Below the pieces are notes generated by a model, which was given only the letters and a program-made list of their open reading frames with translations, was not told where the DNA came from and did not search any database. Below, one piece after another: positions 1 through 7,279 of a stretch of 64,000 nt of DNA. Position 1 is the first letter of the stretch; each line of letters starts with the position of its first letter. Position numbers and translations under genes: made by a program. The DNA is from Sporosarcina sp. PTS2304 (lineage in GTDB: Bacteria > Bacillota > Bacilli > Bacillales_A > Planococcaceae): the NCBI RefSeq assembly GCF_003351785.1, contig NZ_CP031230.1:3386501-3450500 (forward strand), given 5' to 3'.

Positions 1-41
1 AACCGTATGCAAGTGTACGAGCAACGTGCATAATATAGTAT

Positions 42-86
42 AAAAAAAGGACGGACAGATATTGTTTCTGTACGTCCTTTTTTTTA
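42..86 (+). terminator. Rho-independent terminator of the upstream operon
   Basis: An 11-bp stem with one mismatch (AGGACGGACAG against CTGTACGTCCT) is followed by a run of eight T. The gene it terminates lies left of the window. In Bacillus this neighbourhood follows the atp operon, so atpC is a plausible but unseen owner. Confidence 0.85.
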
Positions 87-106
87 TAAAGAAAGGATGA
101 TATTCA

Positions 107-340
107 ATGGACAGTATGTTAGGCAGCAATCCGTTACTCGCCATTGTGTCACATATATTTTTTATAGGTATTAGTTTCTATGCATTACAAGCTATTCTTC
201 CAGAAGCTATTATTCGAAAAAACCGTGTGTTCCAAACACAACTTTTGTTTATTTTGTTAAGTATTACAATTGGTAGCACAGTATCAAAATTCTTTTTAGA
301 CATATCCTATTGGTCAGGAAGATGGGCTACTTGGTTTTGA
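107..340 (+). CDS. ywzB: DUF1146 small membrane protein (YwzB-like)
   Basis: This 77-residue protein has a hydrophobic segment at about residues 11-30 and a second at about 45-65. Between them lies the motif LPEAIIRKNRVFQTQLLFIL, in which a basic patch enters the second membrane helix. That pattern and the position before murA match the DUF1146/YwzB family found next to the atp operon in Bacillus. The function is unknown. The ATG is preceded by GAAAGGAT at a suitable distance. No transcript partner is obvious, because an inverted repeat and a separate promoter follow before murA. Confidence 0.8.
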   Translation: MDSMLGSNPLLAIVSHIFFIGISFYALQAILPEAIIRKNRVFQTQLLFILLSITIGSTVSKFFLDISYWSGRWATWF

Positions 341-405
341 TTTCCTTCAGCTAAAGCTCTTTAAAAAATAGTCGTAGGAAATAGAACTCTAGCTGAAAGA
401 AATCA
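338..405 (+). repeat. 16-bp inverted repeat with 36-nt loop downstream of the DUF1146 gene
   Basis: TGATTTCCTTCAGCTA at 338-353 pairs with TAGCTGAAAGAAATCA at 390-405 with one mismatch. The first arm contains the stop codon of the small gene. No T tract follows, so it is not a typical terminator and may instead be an mRNA 3' end or processing hairpin. The rest of 406-578 holds nothing recognisable; Bacillus carries ywmB here, and I see no trace of it. Confidence 0.5.
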
Positions 406-578
406 AGACATTAGAACAAGAAATAAAAAAATTCTTCAAAAACGTGTACATGAAAAGAAAATAGGGTATGAAACGTACTATGGTTCATTTTTTTGTTAAA
501 AAGTTGAATCACAATCTGTCGAAACGTCACATATACTGAAACACGCGAGAAATACACGGTAATTGCGCCAGAAGTTAC

Positions 579-607
579 TTGTCTAGTGAAGTTTTACAAG
601 GTACAAT
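579..607 (+). promoter_or_regulatory. Candidate sigma-A promoter of murA
   Basis: TTGTCT and TACAAT are separated by 17 bp, about 130 nt upstream of the murA start. This is a sequence match only. Confidence 0.45.
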
Positions 608-734
608 AGTATATGTTTTACAAGTAAAGTAATTATTTAAACCATAATTTAAACAAAATATTGAAAATACGTATGGATGATTTCTAATAACTGGCTGTGG
701 ATAGAAGGATAAATTGGACTCGGAGGGGCTACTG

Positions 735-2030
735 GTGGAAAAAATTATTATTAATGGCGGACGGACTTTACAAGGGAACGTACGTGTAGAAGGTGCGAAA
801 AACGCGGTATTACCGATATTGGCTGCTGCTTTATTGGCATCTGAGGGAGTGAATGTCATTCGTGACGTTCCTAGTCTTTCAGATGTCCGGACAATCAATG
901 AAGTGCTTAAGAGCTTGAATGCGAAAATTACACATGACCCAGAAAGAAATGAAGTCATTGTAGATTCACGCGGCAGACTGGCAGATGAGGCACAATTTGA
1001 GTTTGTACGTAAAATGCGCGCATCCATCTTAGTAATGGGTCCGTTACTGGCTCGTAACGGATTTGCTCGTGTCGCATTACCAGGAGGCTGTGCAATCGGA
1101 TCAAGACCAATCGATCAACATTTAAAAGGTTTCGAAGCAATGGGTGCGGAGATTACTTTTGGGCATGGGCATGTTGAAGCGAAAGTGAACGGACGATTAA
1201 AAGGTGCAAAGATTTATTTGGATTTCCCAAGTGTGGGTGCAACAGAGAACATCATGACGGCAGCAGCATTGGCAGAAGGTACAACAGTGATTGAAAACGC
1301 AGCAAAAGAACCGGAAATCGTTGACTTAGCGAACTTCATCAATGAAATGGGTGGAAAAGTAATCGGTGCAGGTACAGACAATATTCGTATTGAAGGTGTT
1401 CCTACACTGTATGCAACAACACACCACATTATTCCAGACCGTATCGAAGCGGGAACGTTCATGGTAGCTGCTGCCATCACTCAAGGAGATATAGTAATCG
1501 AAAATGCAGTTCCTGAACACTCGACTGCTTTAATCTCTAAACTGACTGAAATGGGCGTAGTCATTACGGAATTGGATGAAGGTGTCCGCGTCACTGCGAA
1601 ACATCCATTGAAGGCCGTCGACTTAAAAACGATGCCGCATCCAGGATTTCCAACCGATATGCAGTCACAAATGATGGCATTGATGCTAAAGGCAACAGGA
1701 ATTGGTGTATTAACAGAAACGGTATTTGAAAATCGTTTCATGCACGTGGAAGAATTCCGCCGCATGAACGCAGACGTGAAAATTGAAGGACGTTCTGTCA
1801 TCGTATCAGGACCTTCTAAAATTCAAGGAGCGGAAGTCGCAGCAACTGATTTACGCGCAGCCGCTTCACTGATTTTAGCAGGACTCGTTGCTGAGGGCGT
1901 GACACGAGTAACCGAACTTATCCATTTAGATCGCGGCTATGTGGACTTCGACAAGAAACTAAAAGCACTAGGCGCAGATATTACACGCGTTTCAACAGAA
2001 CAAGAAATTACAGAATCACAACTGGCATAA
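735..2030 (+). CDS. murA: UDP-N-acetylglucosamine 1-carboxyvinyltransferase
   Basis: MurA transfers enolpyruvate from phosphoenolpyruvate to UDP-GlcNAc, the first committed step of peptidoglycan synthesis in the cytoplasm. The GTG at 735 is chosen because GGAGGGG at 722-728 sits 6 nt before it; a TTG at 714 in the same frame has no such site. From this start the 431-residue protein carries the family lysine at residue 22 (EGAKNAVLP) and the PEP-binding, fosfomycin-target cysteine at residue 119 ([10 protein letters not shown]). It also has [17 protein letters not shown] and the late motif [11 protein letters not shown]. Its placement between the DUF1146 gene and spoIID matches murAA of Bacillus. 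A terminator follows, so it is probably monocistronic. Confidence 0.97.
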   Translation: MEKIIINGGRTLQGNVRVEGAKNAVLPILAAALLASEGVNVIRDVPSLSDVRTINEVLKSLNAKITHDPERNEVIVDSRGRLADEAQFEFVRKMRASILVMGPLLARNGFARVALPGGCAIGSRPIDQHLKGFEAMGAEITFGHGHVEAKVNGRLKGAKIYLDFPSVGATENIMTAAALAEGTTVIENAAKEPEIVDLANFINEMGGKVIGAGTDNIRIEGVPTLYATTHHIIPDRIEAGTFMVAAAITQGDIVIENAVPEHSTALISKLTEMGVVITELDEGVRVTAKHPLKAVDLKTMPHPGFPTDMQSQMMALMLKATGIGVLTETVFENRFMHVEEFRRMNADVKIEGRSVIVSGPSKIQGAEVAATDLRAAASLILAGLVAEGVTRVTELIHLDRGYVDFDKKLKALGADITRVSTEQEITESQLA

Positions 2031-2037
2031 TCCAAAA

Positions 2038-2071
2038 AGTCATGAACATTCCACTGTTCATGGCTTTTTTT
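2038..2071 (+). terminator. murA terminator
   Basis: A stem of AGTCATGAAC and GTTCATGGCT is followed by seven T. The 21-bp repeat array starts 9 nt after the T tract. Confidence 0.9.
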
Positions 2072-2079
2072 GTTGGAAT

Positions 2080-2251
2080 CAATGAGCGGAAGTCTCCATT
2101 CTATGATCGCATCACGCCATTCTATGAGCGCATCATGCCATTCAATGAGCGGAAGTCTTCATTCTATGATCGGAAGTCTCCACCCTATGAGCGCATCATG
2201 CCATCCAATGAGCGGAAGTCTCCGTTCTATGATCGCATCACGCCATTCAAT
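2080..2251 (+). repeat. 21-bp phased repeat array 1, left part (8 units)
   Basis: Eight complete 21-bp units begin with CAATGAGCGG or CTATGAGCGC/CTATGATCGC, so the core TCTATGAGCG is on the + strand. Each core is followed by a variable half such as AAGTCTCCATT or ATCATGCCATT. The ninth unit is cut after CAAT by the IS66. Long reading frames through it arise because 21 is a multiple of three; no ribosome-binding site precedes them. Confidence 0.95.
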
Positions 2252-2334
2252 GTAAGCGTCAAAAGAAGGACACATTCCTCTCTTCCTCTTTTAATGAGAA
2301 ACTATGACTAGCTTATTGGAAAGGAAGTAGAGAA

Positions 2335-2682
2335 ATGAATGAACCAACCCTTCAGCCCTTGGCTGAGCACAGTAAAACCGATTTGGAATGGACAGAAATC
2401 ATCGAAGAGTGGCGACGAAGTGGAGAAAATATGGCCGAGTGGGTCAGAAGACAAAGCGATTTCTCCTATGATCAATTCGCAAAAGCACGGAGGCGGCTCT
2501 CTCCGGAGGATACACGCAAAGGAGAATTTTTGGAATCCAAAACCACTTGGTCATCTGTTGCGGTCGCCCTCCCTTCTTCCACAGTAGATCTTCATTATCG
2601 GGACTACAAATTGGTGATCAGCAGCGGCTTCGACCGCGAACTGGTACAAGAGTTACTGGAGGTGTTGGCTGATGCGAATTAA
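2335..2682 (+). CDS. tnpA: IS66 accessory protein TnpA
   Basis: This 115-residue protein is the first of the three IS66 genes. It begins with an N-terminal helix-turn-helix-like segment (WTEIIEEWRRSGENMAEWVRR, residues about 19-39) that IS66 TnpA proteins use for probable DNA binding. The remainder contains VDLHYRDYKLVISSGFD, typical of the family C-terminus. The ATG is preceded by GGAAAGGAAGTAGAGAA, giving a good ribosome-binding site. Its last 11 bases overlap the start of tnpB, suggesting translational coupling. It appears intact. Its exact role in transposition is not well defined in the family. Confidence 0.85.
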   Translation: MNEPTLQPLAEHSKTDLEWTEIIEEWRRSGENMAEWVRRQSDFSYDQFAKARRRLSPEDTRKGEFLESKTTWSSVAVALPSSTVDLHYRDYKLVISSGFDRELVQELLEVLADAN

Positions 2683-3031
2683 TCTGGAAGGTATTCAGGG
2701 GATTTATCTGGCACATGGCGCAACGGATATGCGGCTGTCCATTGATGGTCTGTCTGCGAAGGTGCAGGAAACCTTTCAGGCAAATCCGTGTTCCTCCAAT
2801 TTATTTATCTTTTGTAACCGGGATCGCGACCGTTTAAAAATCCTACACTGGGACTACAATGGCTTCTGGTTGTACTACCGGCGACTGGAAACTGGCCGCT
2901 TTCACTGGCCTGACGGCCAAGAACAAGAAACCACGTCTATCAGCCCGCGCCAGCTTCAATGGATGCTCGATGGATTGACTATTGAAGAAGGAAAAGTCTT
3001 CCCCCGTATACTCGGAAACAAAATCGTATAA
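2672..3031 (+). CDS. tnpB: IS66 accessory protein TnpB (Orf2-like)
   Basis: This 119-residue protein shows the strongly conserved IS66 Orf2 signature: YLAHGATDMRLSIDGLS near the N-terminus, LFIFCNRDRDRLKILHWD in the middle, then GFWLYYRRLETGRFHWP. It overlaps tnpA by 11 nt and lies 43-60 nt before tnpC. Members of this family are needed for IS66 transposition, but no enzymatic activity is assigned. Nothing looks truncated, so with tnpA and tnpC it forms a complete and possibly active set. Confidence 0.9.
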   Translation: MRINLEGIQGIYLAHGATDMRLSIDGLSAKVQETFQANPCSSNLFIFCNRDRDRLKILHWDYNGFWLYYRRLETGRFHWPDGQEQETTSISPRQLQWMLDGLTIEEGKVFPRILGNKIV

Positions 3032-3091
3032 ATCACAAAGTTTTTTTAAAAAGCAGAAGGACTTTGTCAGCTTTTGGCGAATTTTACTTTT

Positions 3092-4687
3092 ATGAAAACT
3101 AATCAGAAGATCTCATCCCATACAACTGAACAGAATGACCGTGTAACTGTGTTGGAACAAGAAGTCGCGAGATTGTCCGCTTTGGTGTCTTGGTACGAGG
3201 AGCAGTTTCGTTTGAAAAAAAGTAAGAAATTTGGACGCTCCAGCGAAAAGGCACCGAAAGGCCAGATGGAGATGGAATTGTTTAATGAAGCAGAAGCACT
3301 GCTAGATGCTTCTGCTGAACCATCTTCAGAACCTGAAGAGGTGATTTCGGGATCTTCACCTGCGAAAAAAACTCCACGGGAAACACGCACGACTTTCTCT
3401 GCCGATCTGCCGGTGGAGAGTGTGACATACAGCTTGCCCCCAGAGGAGCAGGCTTGTTTAGATTGCGGTCACCCAATGCATGTCATGAAAAAAGAAGTTC
3501 GCCGCGAACTCGTGGTTATCCCAGCACAAGTGAAAGTCGTCGAACACGAACGGGAAGTCTATGCCTGCAGGCATTGCGATCAAGAAGGCATCCAGACACC
3601 GATTGTTCAGGCACCAATGCCCAATCCGGTATTGCCAAAAAGTATGGCCTCGCCCTCGATCCTGTCATTTTTGATTACTCAAAAATACTTGTTCGGCATG
3701 CCGCTCTATCGGTTAGAGGAAGTTTTTCGACAGGCAGGCGCGCCGCTTTCAAGGCAGACCCTCTCCAATTGGTTAATGAATGTGTCCGATCGGTGGTTTG
3801 AACCGCTCTATGAGAATATGCGACAGCGTATTTTGTCAGCCGACTACCTTCATGCAGACGAAACCAGTGTGCAGGTCTTGCGTGAAAAAGGACGTAGTCC
3901 CTCTGCCACTTCCTATATGTGGCTGTACCGTACCGGGAAGTTTGATGTCCCTTGCGTGGTATATGACTACCAGCCTGGTCGGGGATCGGAATACCCGAAA
4001 CAATTTCTGGAAGGCTATGCCGGTACGCTTCATGTAGATGGTTATAAAGCTTATGAAAGCCTGCAAAGTGTACGGCTATCAGGCTGTTGGGCACATCTGC
4101 GCCGAAAGTTTGATGAAGCCCTGCGCGCCATTCCGAAAAAATCGAAGAGGCGGCGTACGCTGACAGAGGAAGCAGTCAATCAAATCGGCAAGATTTATGG
4201 AGCGGAATCAGAAATAAAGGAGCTTACTCCTTCCGAACGGCTTGAGGTACGCAAGAAAAAAATTGAGCCCCTAGTGGAGGCTTTTTTCGCCTGGGTAAAA
4301 ACTGTCCGAATAGATGTACTGCCGAAAAGCAAGCTTGGTGAGGCGCTAACATATGCCGTCAATCAGGAAAAGAAATTGAGGCAGCCATTTCTAGATGGTT
4401 ATCTGGAGATAGATAATAACCGTGCCGAACGAAGCATCAAGCCGTTTGTGATCGGCCGAAAGAACTGGCTCTTCTCGGTCACACCTAGAGGCGCAACAGC
4501 GAGCGCAAGAATGTACAGCCTGATCGTAACTGCGAAAGAAAACCAGCTGGATGTCCCTCACTATTTAACGTATCTTCTTGAAAAGCTGCCTAACTTAGAT
4601 CTGGCAGATGACGAACAGTTGGAACAACTGATGCCTTGGTCTTCGACTTTGCCTGAACAGTGTTATCAAGGTAAAGAAGGAATATAA
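3092..4687 (+). CDS. tnpC: IS66 transposase TnpC
   Basis: TnpC is the DDE transposase that cuts and joins the IS66 ends. An N-terminal coiled-coil segment (about residues 15-45) leads into a basic stretch KKSKKFGRSSEK. A zinc-finger-like region follows with C-x2-C (CLDCGHPMH) and a second CRHC pair. The catalytic core has aspartates in YLHADETSVQVL and TLHVDGYKAYE and glutamate in NNRAERSIKPF. The ATG at 3092 is used; a TTG at 3074 in the same frame could add six residues, and AGAAGGA at 3054-3060 lies 13 nt before it, so the start is uncertain. The family length (about 500-540) is met and no stop or frameshift is seen. Confidence 0.93.
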   Translation: MKTNQKISSHTTEQNDRVTVLEQEVARLSALVSWYEEQFRLKKSKKFGRSSEKAPKGQMEMELFNEAEALLDASAEPSSEPEEVISGSSPAKKTPRETRTTFSADLPVESVTYSLPPEEQACLDCGHPMHVMKKEVRRELVVIPAQVKVVEHEREVYACRHCDQEGIQTPIVQAPMPNPVLPKSMASPSILSFLITQKYLFGMPLYRLEEVFRQAGAPLSRQTLSNWLMNVSDRWFEPLYENMRQRILSADYLHADETSVQVLREKGRSPSATSYMWLYRTGKFDVPCVVYDYQPGRGSEYPKQFLEGYAGTLHVDGYKAYESLQSVRLSGCWAHLRRKFDEALRAIPKKSKRRRTLTEEAVNQIGKIYGAESEIKELTPSERLEVRKKKIEPLVEAFFAWVKTVRIDVLPKSKLGEALTYAVNQEKKLRQPFLDGYLEIDNNRAERSIKPFVIGRKNWLFSVTPRGATASARMYSLIVTAKENQLDVPHYLTYLLEKLPNLDLADDEQLEQLMPWSSTLPEQCYQGKEGI

Positions 4688-4763
4688 ATCAACATATATA
4701 CTTATCTAGTATAAAGAGAACCACATCTCATTTAAAGGTGTGGTTCTTTTGACGCTTACCATT

Positions 4764-4990
4764 CAATGAGCGGAATACCCCGTTCTATGAGCGCATCATG
4801 CCGTTCAATGAGCGGAAGTCTCCGTTCTATGATCGCATCACGCCATTCAATGAGCGGAATACCCCGTTCTATGAGCGCATCATGCCATTCAATGAGCGGA
4901 ATTCTCCACCCTATGATCGCATCACGCCGTTCAATGAGCGGAATACCCCGTTCTATGATCGCATCACTCCATTCAATGAGCGACCCCAAA
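4764..4990 (+). repeat. 21-bp phased repeat array 1, right part (11 units)
   Basis: Eleven units start every 21 bp from 4764 to 4974 and mostly alternate CAATGAGCGG with CTATGAGCGC or CTATGATCGC. The part continues array 1 across the IS66, so the array before insertion had 19 units in one unbroken register. It ends about 70 nt before spoIID. Confidence 0.95.
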
Positions 4991-5056
4991 CCCTACTACA
5001 CCTCATAATTCATCCCTCCAAGGAATACCTCATAAAAAAAACGCATATAGTCCAGT

Positions 5057-6004
5057 ATGTACAAAAAACTACTCCTTTTATTCATCATTCTTACTTTATT
5101 TTCTATTCCACTACTTGCGAGACAAGCGCCAGAGCGTCAACTGGTAGACCAACGAAAGGAGAGCTATTGCGACATTATGATAACGGTGATTGGCGTGGAC
5201 GAACCATTACCACTTGAAGAATATGTAGTAGGTGTAGTTGCGGGAGAGATGCCGGCTACTTTTCATGAAGAGGCGTTGAAAGCGCAAGTGATTGCGGCAC
5301 GTACGTATGCTGCACGAAATACAGATAAAGGCGCCAAGCCGATTGCGAAAGACGTCTCTGCACAAGTATATCGAACAGAAGCTGAACGGAAGGAACGCTG
5401 GGGGAAATCTTATAAGGAGAATGAGAAAAAGATTAGAATGGCAGCAGAAGCGACGAAAGGAGATATTATCGTTCATGGAGAGGAAATCATCTCTGCCATG
5501 TTCTTCTCTACTTCTAACGGGAAAACGGAAGCGGCTCAAAACTTTAGCGGCAATCCGGTAGAGTATTTGCAAAGCGTCGAAAGTCCAGGTGAAGAAAAGG
5601 TAGCGCCCGCCGTCGAGCGGCAACAGCAAGTAACCTTAACGGAATGGAACCGCAAGCTCGGATTAAACTGGGATGCCAATCAATTCCGCGAACTCCAATT
5701 AGTAAGAAACCAGACAGGGCGCGTACAAAAAATTGTTGCAGGACAATATGAAACGAGTGGTCGACAAGTTCGGGAAAAACTTCATTTAGCTTCAACCGAT
5801 TTCAATATCGCTTATGACGTGAACAATCAAATTGTCCATATAACGACTGTTGGATATGGGCACGGCGTCGGGATGAGTCAGTATGGAGCAGAGGCATTCG
5901 CCCAAAAAGGTTGGACCGCAGAACAAATTGTCACCCATTATTATACAGGCACTACTATACAAAAAATAAATTTACCTGAAGACGAATGTTTAAAATCCCC
6001 TTAA
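5057..6004 (+). CDS. spoIID: Stage II sporulation protein D, engulfment peptidoglycan lytic enzyme
   Basis: SpoIID is a membrane-anchored lytic transglycosylase of the DMP engulfment machine in the mother cell. The 315-residue protein has an N-terminal signal anchor (YKKLLLLFIILTLFSIPLLA), the conserved LEEYVVGVVAGEMPA with the presumed catalytic glutamate, and KAQVIAARTYA. The C-terminal signature is GYGHGVGMSQYGAEAFA with YYTGTTI. It lies between murA and spoIIQ as in Bacillus, though the IS66 and a repeat array now separate it from murA. No Shine-Dalgarno sequence is visible. CATATAGT, resembling a sigma-E -10 element, lies only 5 nt before the ATG, which would make the transcript nearly leaderless. 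An upstream in-frame stop excludes an earlier start. Confidence 0.95.
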   Translation: MYKKLLLLFIILTLFSIPLLARQAPERQLVDQRKESYCDIMITVIGVDEPLPLEEYVVGVVAGEMPATFHEEALKAQVIAARTYAARNTDKGAKPIAKDVSAQVYRTEAERKERWGKSYKENEKKIRMAAEATKGDIIVHGEEIISAMFFSTSNGKTEAAQNFSGNPVEYLQSVESPGEEKVAPAVERQQQVTLTEWNRKLGLNWDANQFRELQLVRNQTGRVQKIVAGQYETSGRQVREKLHLASTDFNIAYDVNNQIVHITTVGYGHGVGMSQYGAEAFAQKGWTAEQIVTHYYTGTTIQKINLPEDECLKSP

Positions 6005-6034
6005 CTTGCTCACAATGCAAGTGAGGTGATGAAC

Positions 6035-6691
6035 ATGAGAGAAGAAAAACCAAAGGCCCCTTCTCAGGAGAAGAAGAAAATGAAAAACGGCTGGTTCTGG
6101 CCTGCCATTTATACGAGCGTCGCGCTCCTATTCATCGGTATGGTTTGGGGATACTCTGCACTGACAACGGAAGATGCTGCACCGTCTGAAGTAGCAAAGA
6201 TTGATCAGCCAAAAGAAAATGACACGGTAGAAACAAATGCAATAAAAGAAACATTGAAGTATCCATTTCATGAAGACCAAGTAGATCAAGTCGCTATTTT
6301 ACAAGAATTTTATGATCCCGAAGCAGATGAAACAGTCCGTGAAAAGGCTTTACTCGTATTCAAACAGTCTTATGTGACGAGCACAGGTCTCTCACTATCG
6401 ATGGAAGGGGAACCTTTCGAAGTTGTCGCTGCCATGAGTGGGACAGTCGATAAAGTAATCGTAGATTCATTTAAAGGTACTGAAATCAGGCTGAAACACG
6501 CGGACGGTAAAACGACTGTGTATGGTTCGTTGACTGGAGTGCTTGTAAAGGAAGGCGATCAAGTACAGCAAGGACAAGTGCTTGCGACAACTACACAAAA
6601 TGAGTGGAATCCAGAAGCGGGTGTTCACTTGCAGTTTGAAATTCGTCAAGATGGCGTAGCAGTAAATCCACATGATTATTTAGCATTCTAA
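6035..6691 (+). CDS. spoIIQ: Stage II sporulation protein Q, forespore partner of SpoIIIAH
   Basis: SpoIIQ is a forespore membrane protein whose LytM-like domain pairs with SpoIIIAH across the intermembrane space to drive engulfment and build a channel. The 218-residue protein has a basic N-terminus, one membrane helix (about residues 20-40, FWPAIYTSVALLFIGMVWGY) and a C-terminal M23/LytM fold. The zinc-ligand positions look substituted: the H-x-G-x-D site reads STGLSLS and the H-x-H site reads HLQFEIR, so it is probably a binding domain rather than a peptidase. The ATG at 6035 follows GAGGTGAT; GTG 6026 and ATG 6029 are alternatives. It lies 30 nt after spoIID. Confidence 0.93.
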   Translation: MREEKPKAPSQEKKKMKNGWFWPAIYTSVALLFIGMVWGYSALTTEDAAPSEVAKIDQPKENDTVETNAIKETLKYPFHEDQVDQVAILQEFYDPEADETVREKALLVFKQSYVTSTGLSLSMEGEPFEVVAAMSGTVDKVIVDSFKGTEIRLKHADGKTTVYGSLTGVLVKEGDQVQQGQVLATTTQNEWNPEAGVHLQFEIRQDGVAVNPHDYLAF

Positions 6692-6705
6692 TATAGTTCA
6701 CATGA

Positions 6706-6735
6706 AGCCATTCCAGCCCCCGGAATGGCTTTTTC
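6706..6735 (+). terminator. spoIIQ terminator
   Basis: A stem of AGCCATTCC and GGAATGGCT with a short loop is followed by five T. Confidence 0.9.
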
Positions 6736-6762
6736 ATATGTTCTTAAAGGCTCGCATACAAT
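6735..6762 (+). promoter_or_regulatory. Candidate sigma-E promoter of spoIIID
   Basis: CATATGTT and CATACAAT are separated by about 12 bp, and the -10 element matches the sigma-E consensus CATACAAT. spoIIID is a sigma-E gene in Bacillus subtilis. The match is by eye only. Confidence 0.6.
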
Positions 6763-6801
6763 AACATACCGAAAAGGAGTGAAAAGAGAAAGGAAGAGGG
6801 C

Positions 6802-7074
6802 GTGCACGAGCAAATTAGAAGGCGTTGCGTACGTCTAGGTAAGTTGTTAATTGAAACAAAACTGACAGTGCGCGCGTTAGCCAATGCGACCGGCTATTCC
6901 AAAAGTACAGTTCACAAAGATTTGACCGAGCGGCTGCCGAATGTAGATCCCGGCCTTTCAAAACAAGTCGCTGAAATTCTCGCGTATCATAAATCCATCC
7001 GTCACTTACGCGGAGGAGAAGCCACCCGACAAAAATGGAAAAATGAAAATGTAGCGCAAAAAGCAGATGTGTAG
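6802..7074 (+). CDS. spoIIID: Sporulation transcriptional regulator SpoIIID
   Basis: SpoIIID is a small DNA-binding protein that activates or represses mother-cell genes after sigma-E and helps switch on sigma-K. The 90-residue protein has a helix-turn-helix at about residues 23-42 (VRALANATGYSKSTVHKDL), followed by the nearly invariant TERLPNVDPGL and HKSIRHLRGGEATRQKWK, which supply the second DNA-contacting basic helix. The start is GTG at 6802 with AGGAAGAGGG immediately before it. It follows spoIIQ as in Bacillus subtilis and has its own sigma-E-like promoter. Length matches the family. Confidence 0.97.
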   Translation: MHEQIRRRCVRLGKLLIETKLTVRALANATGYSKSTVHKDLTERLPNVDPGLSKQVAEILAYHKSIRHLRGGEATRQKWKNENVAQKADV

Positions 7075-7139
7075 AATTACTATATACGCATAATAGCGGT
7101 CTTTATAATTGTCAATAAAAAATATACAAATCCTACTAG

Positions 7140-7167
7140 TTGTAATCTACTAGAAATATGGTACGAT
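7140..7167 (+). promoter_or_regulatory. Candidate sigma-A promoter of glpD
   Basis: TTGTAA and TACGAT are separated by 16 bp. Transcription from here would produce a leader containing the GlpP-type terminator at 7203-7258. Confidence 0.5.
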
Positions 7168-7170
7168 GAA

Positions 7171-7258
7171 AGTAAGTTAATACATCTGGTTTGAGTCATT
7201 GAGAGACCTCGAAATCAATTGCATCCGTGCAATTGTTATTTCGAGGTCTCTTTTTATT
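7171..7258 (+). promoter_or_regulatory. glpD leader with GlpP-controlled terminator
   Basis: The leader holds a long stem-loop (GAGACCTCGAAAT... paired with ATTTCGAGGTCTC, with an inner CAATTG pair) followed by a T tract, placed just before the glpD ribosome-binding site. In Bacillus subtilis the glpD and glpFK leaders end in terminators relieved by GlpP plus glycerol-3-phosphate. The 5' part (AGTAAGTTAATACATCTGG) is shared with the glpF leader, which supports a common antitermination target. Confidence 0.8.
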
Positions 7259-7279
7259 TTATTTTAAGGAGAGAGACAG

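Larger units (their letters stand above)
2252..4759 (+). mobile_element. Complete IS66-family insertion sequence
   Basis: The element is 2508 bp long. Its ends are inverted repeats starting GTAAGCGTCAAAAGAA, matching for about 22 bp with two differences. It is flanked by a perfect 8-bp target duplication, CATTCAAT, at 2244-2251 and 4760-4767, the length usual for IS66. It carries tnpA, tnpB and tnpC in the standard order, all open. It lies inside a 21-bp repeat array; removing it with one copy of the duplication restores the repeat register. Confidence 0.95.

Noticed and set aside
341..578. Possible remnant of ywmB between the DUF1146 gene and murA
   Set aside because: No frame or motif resembling YwmB could be read; only an inverted repeat is visible.
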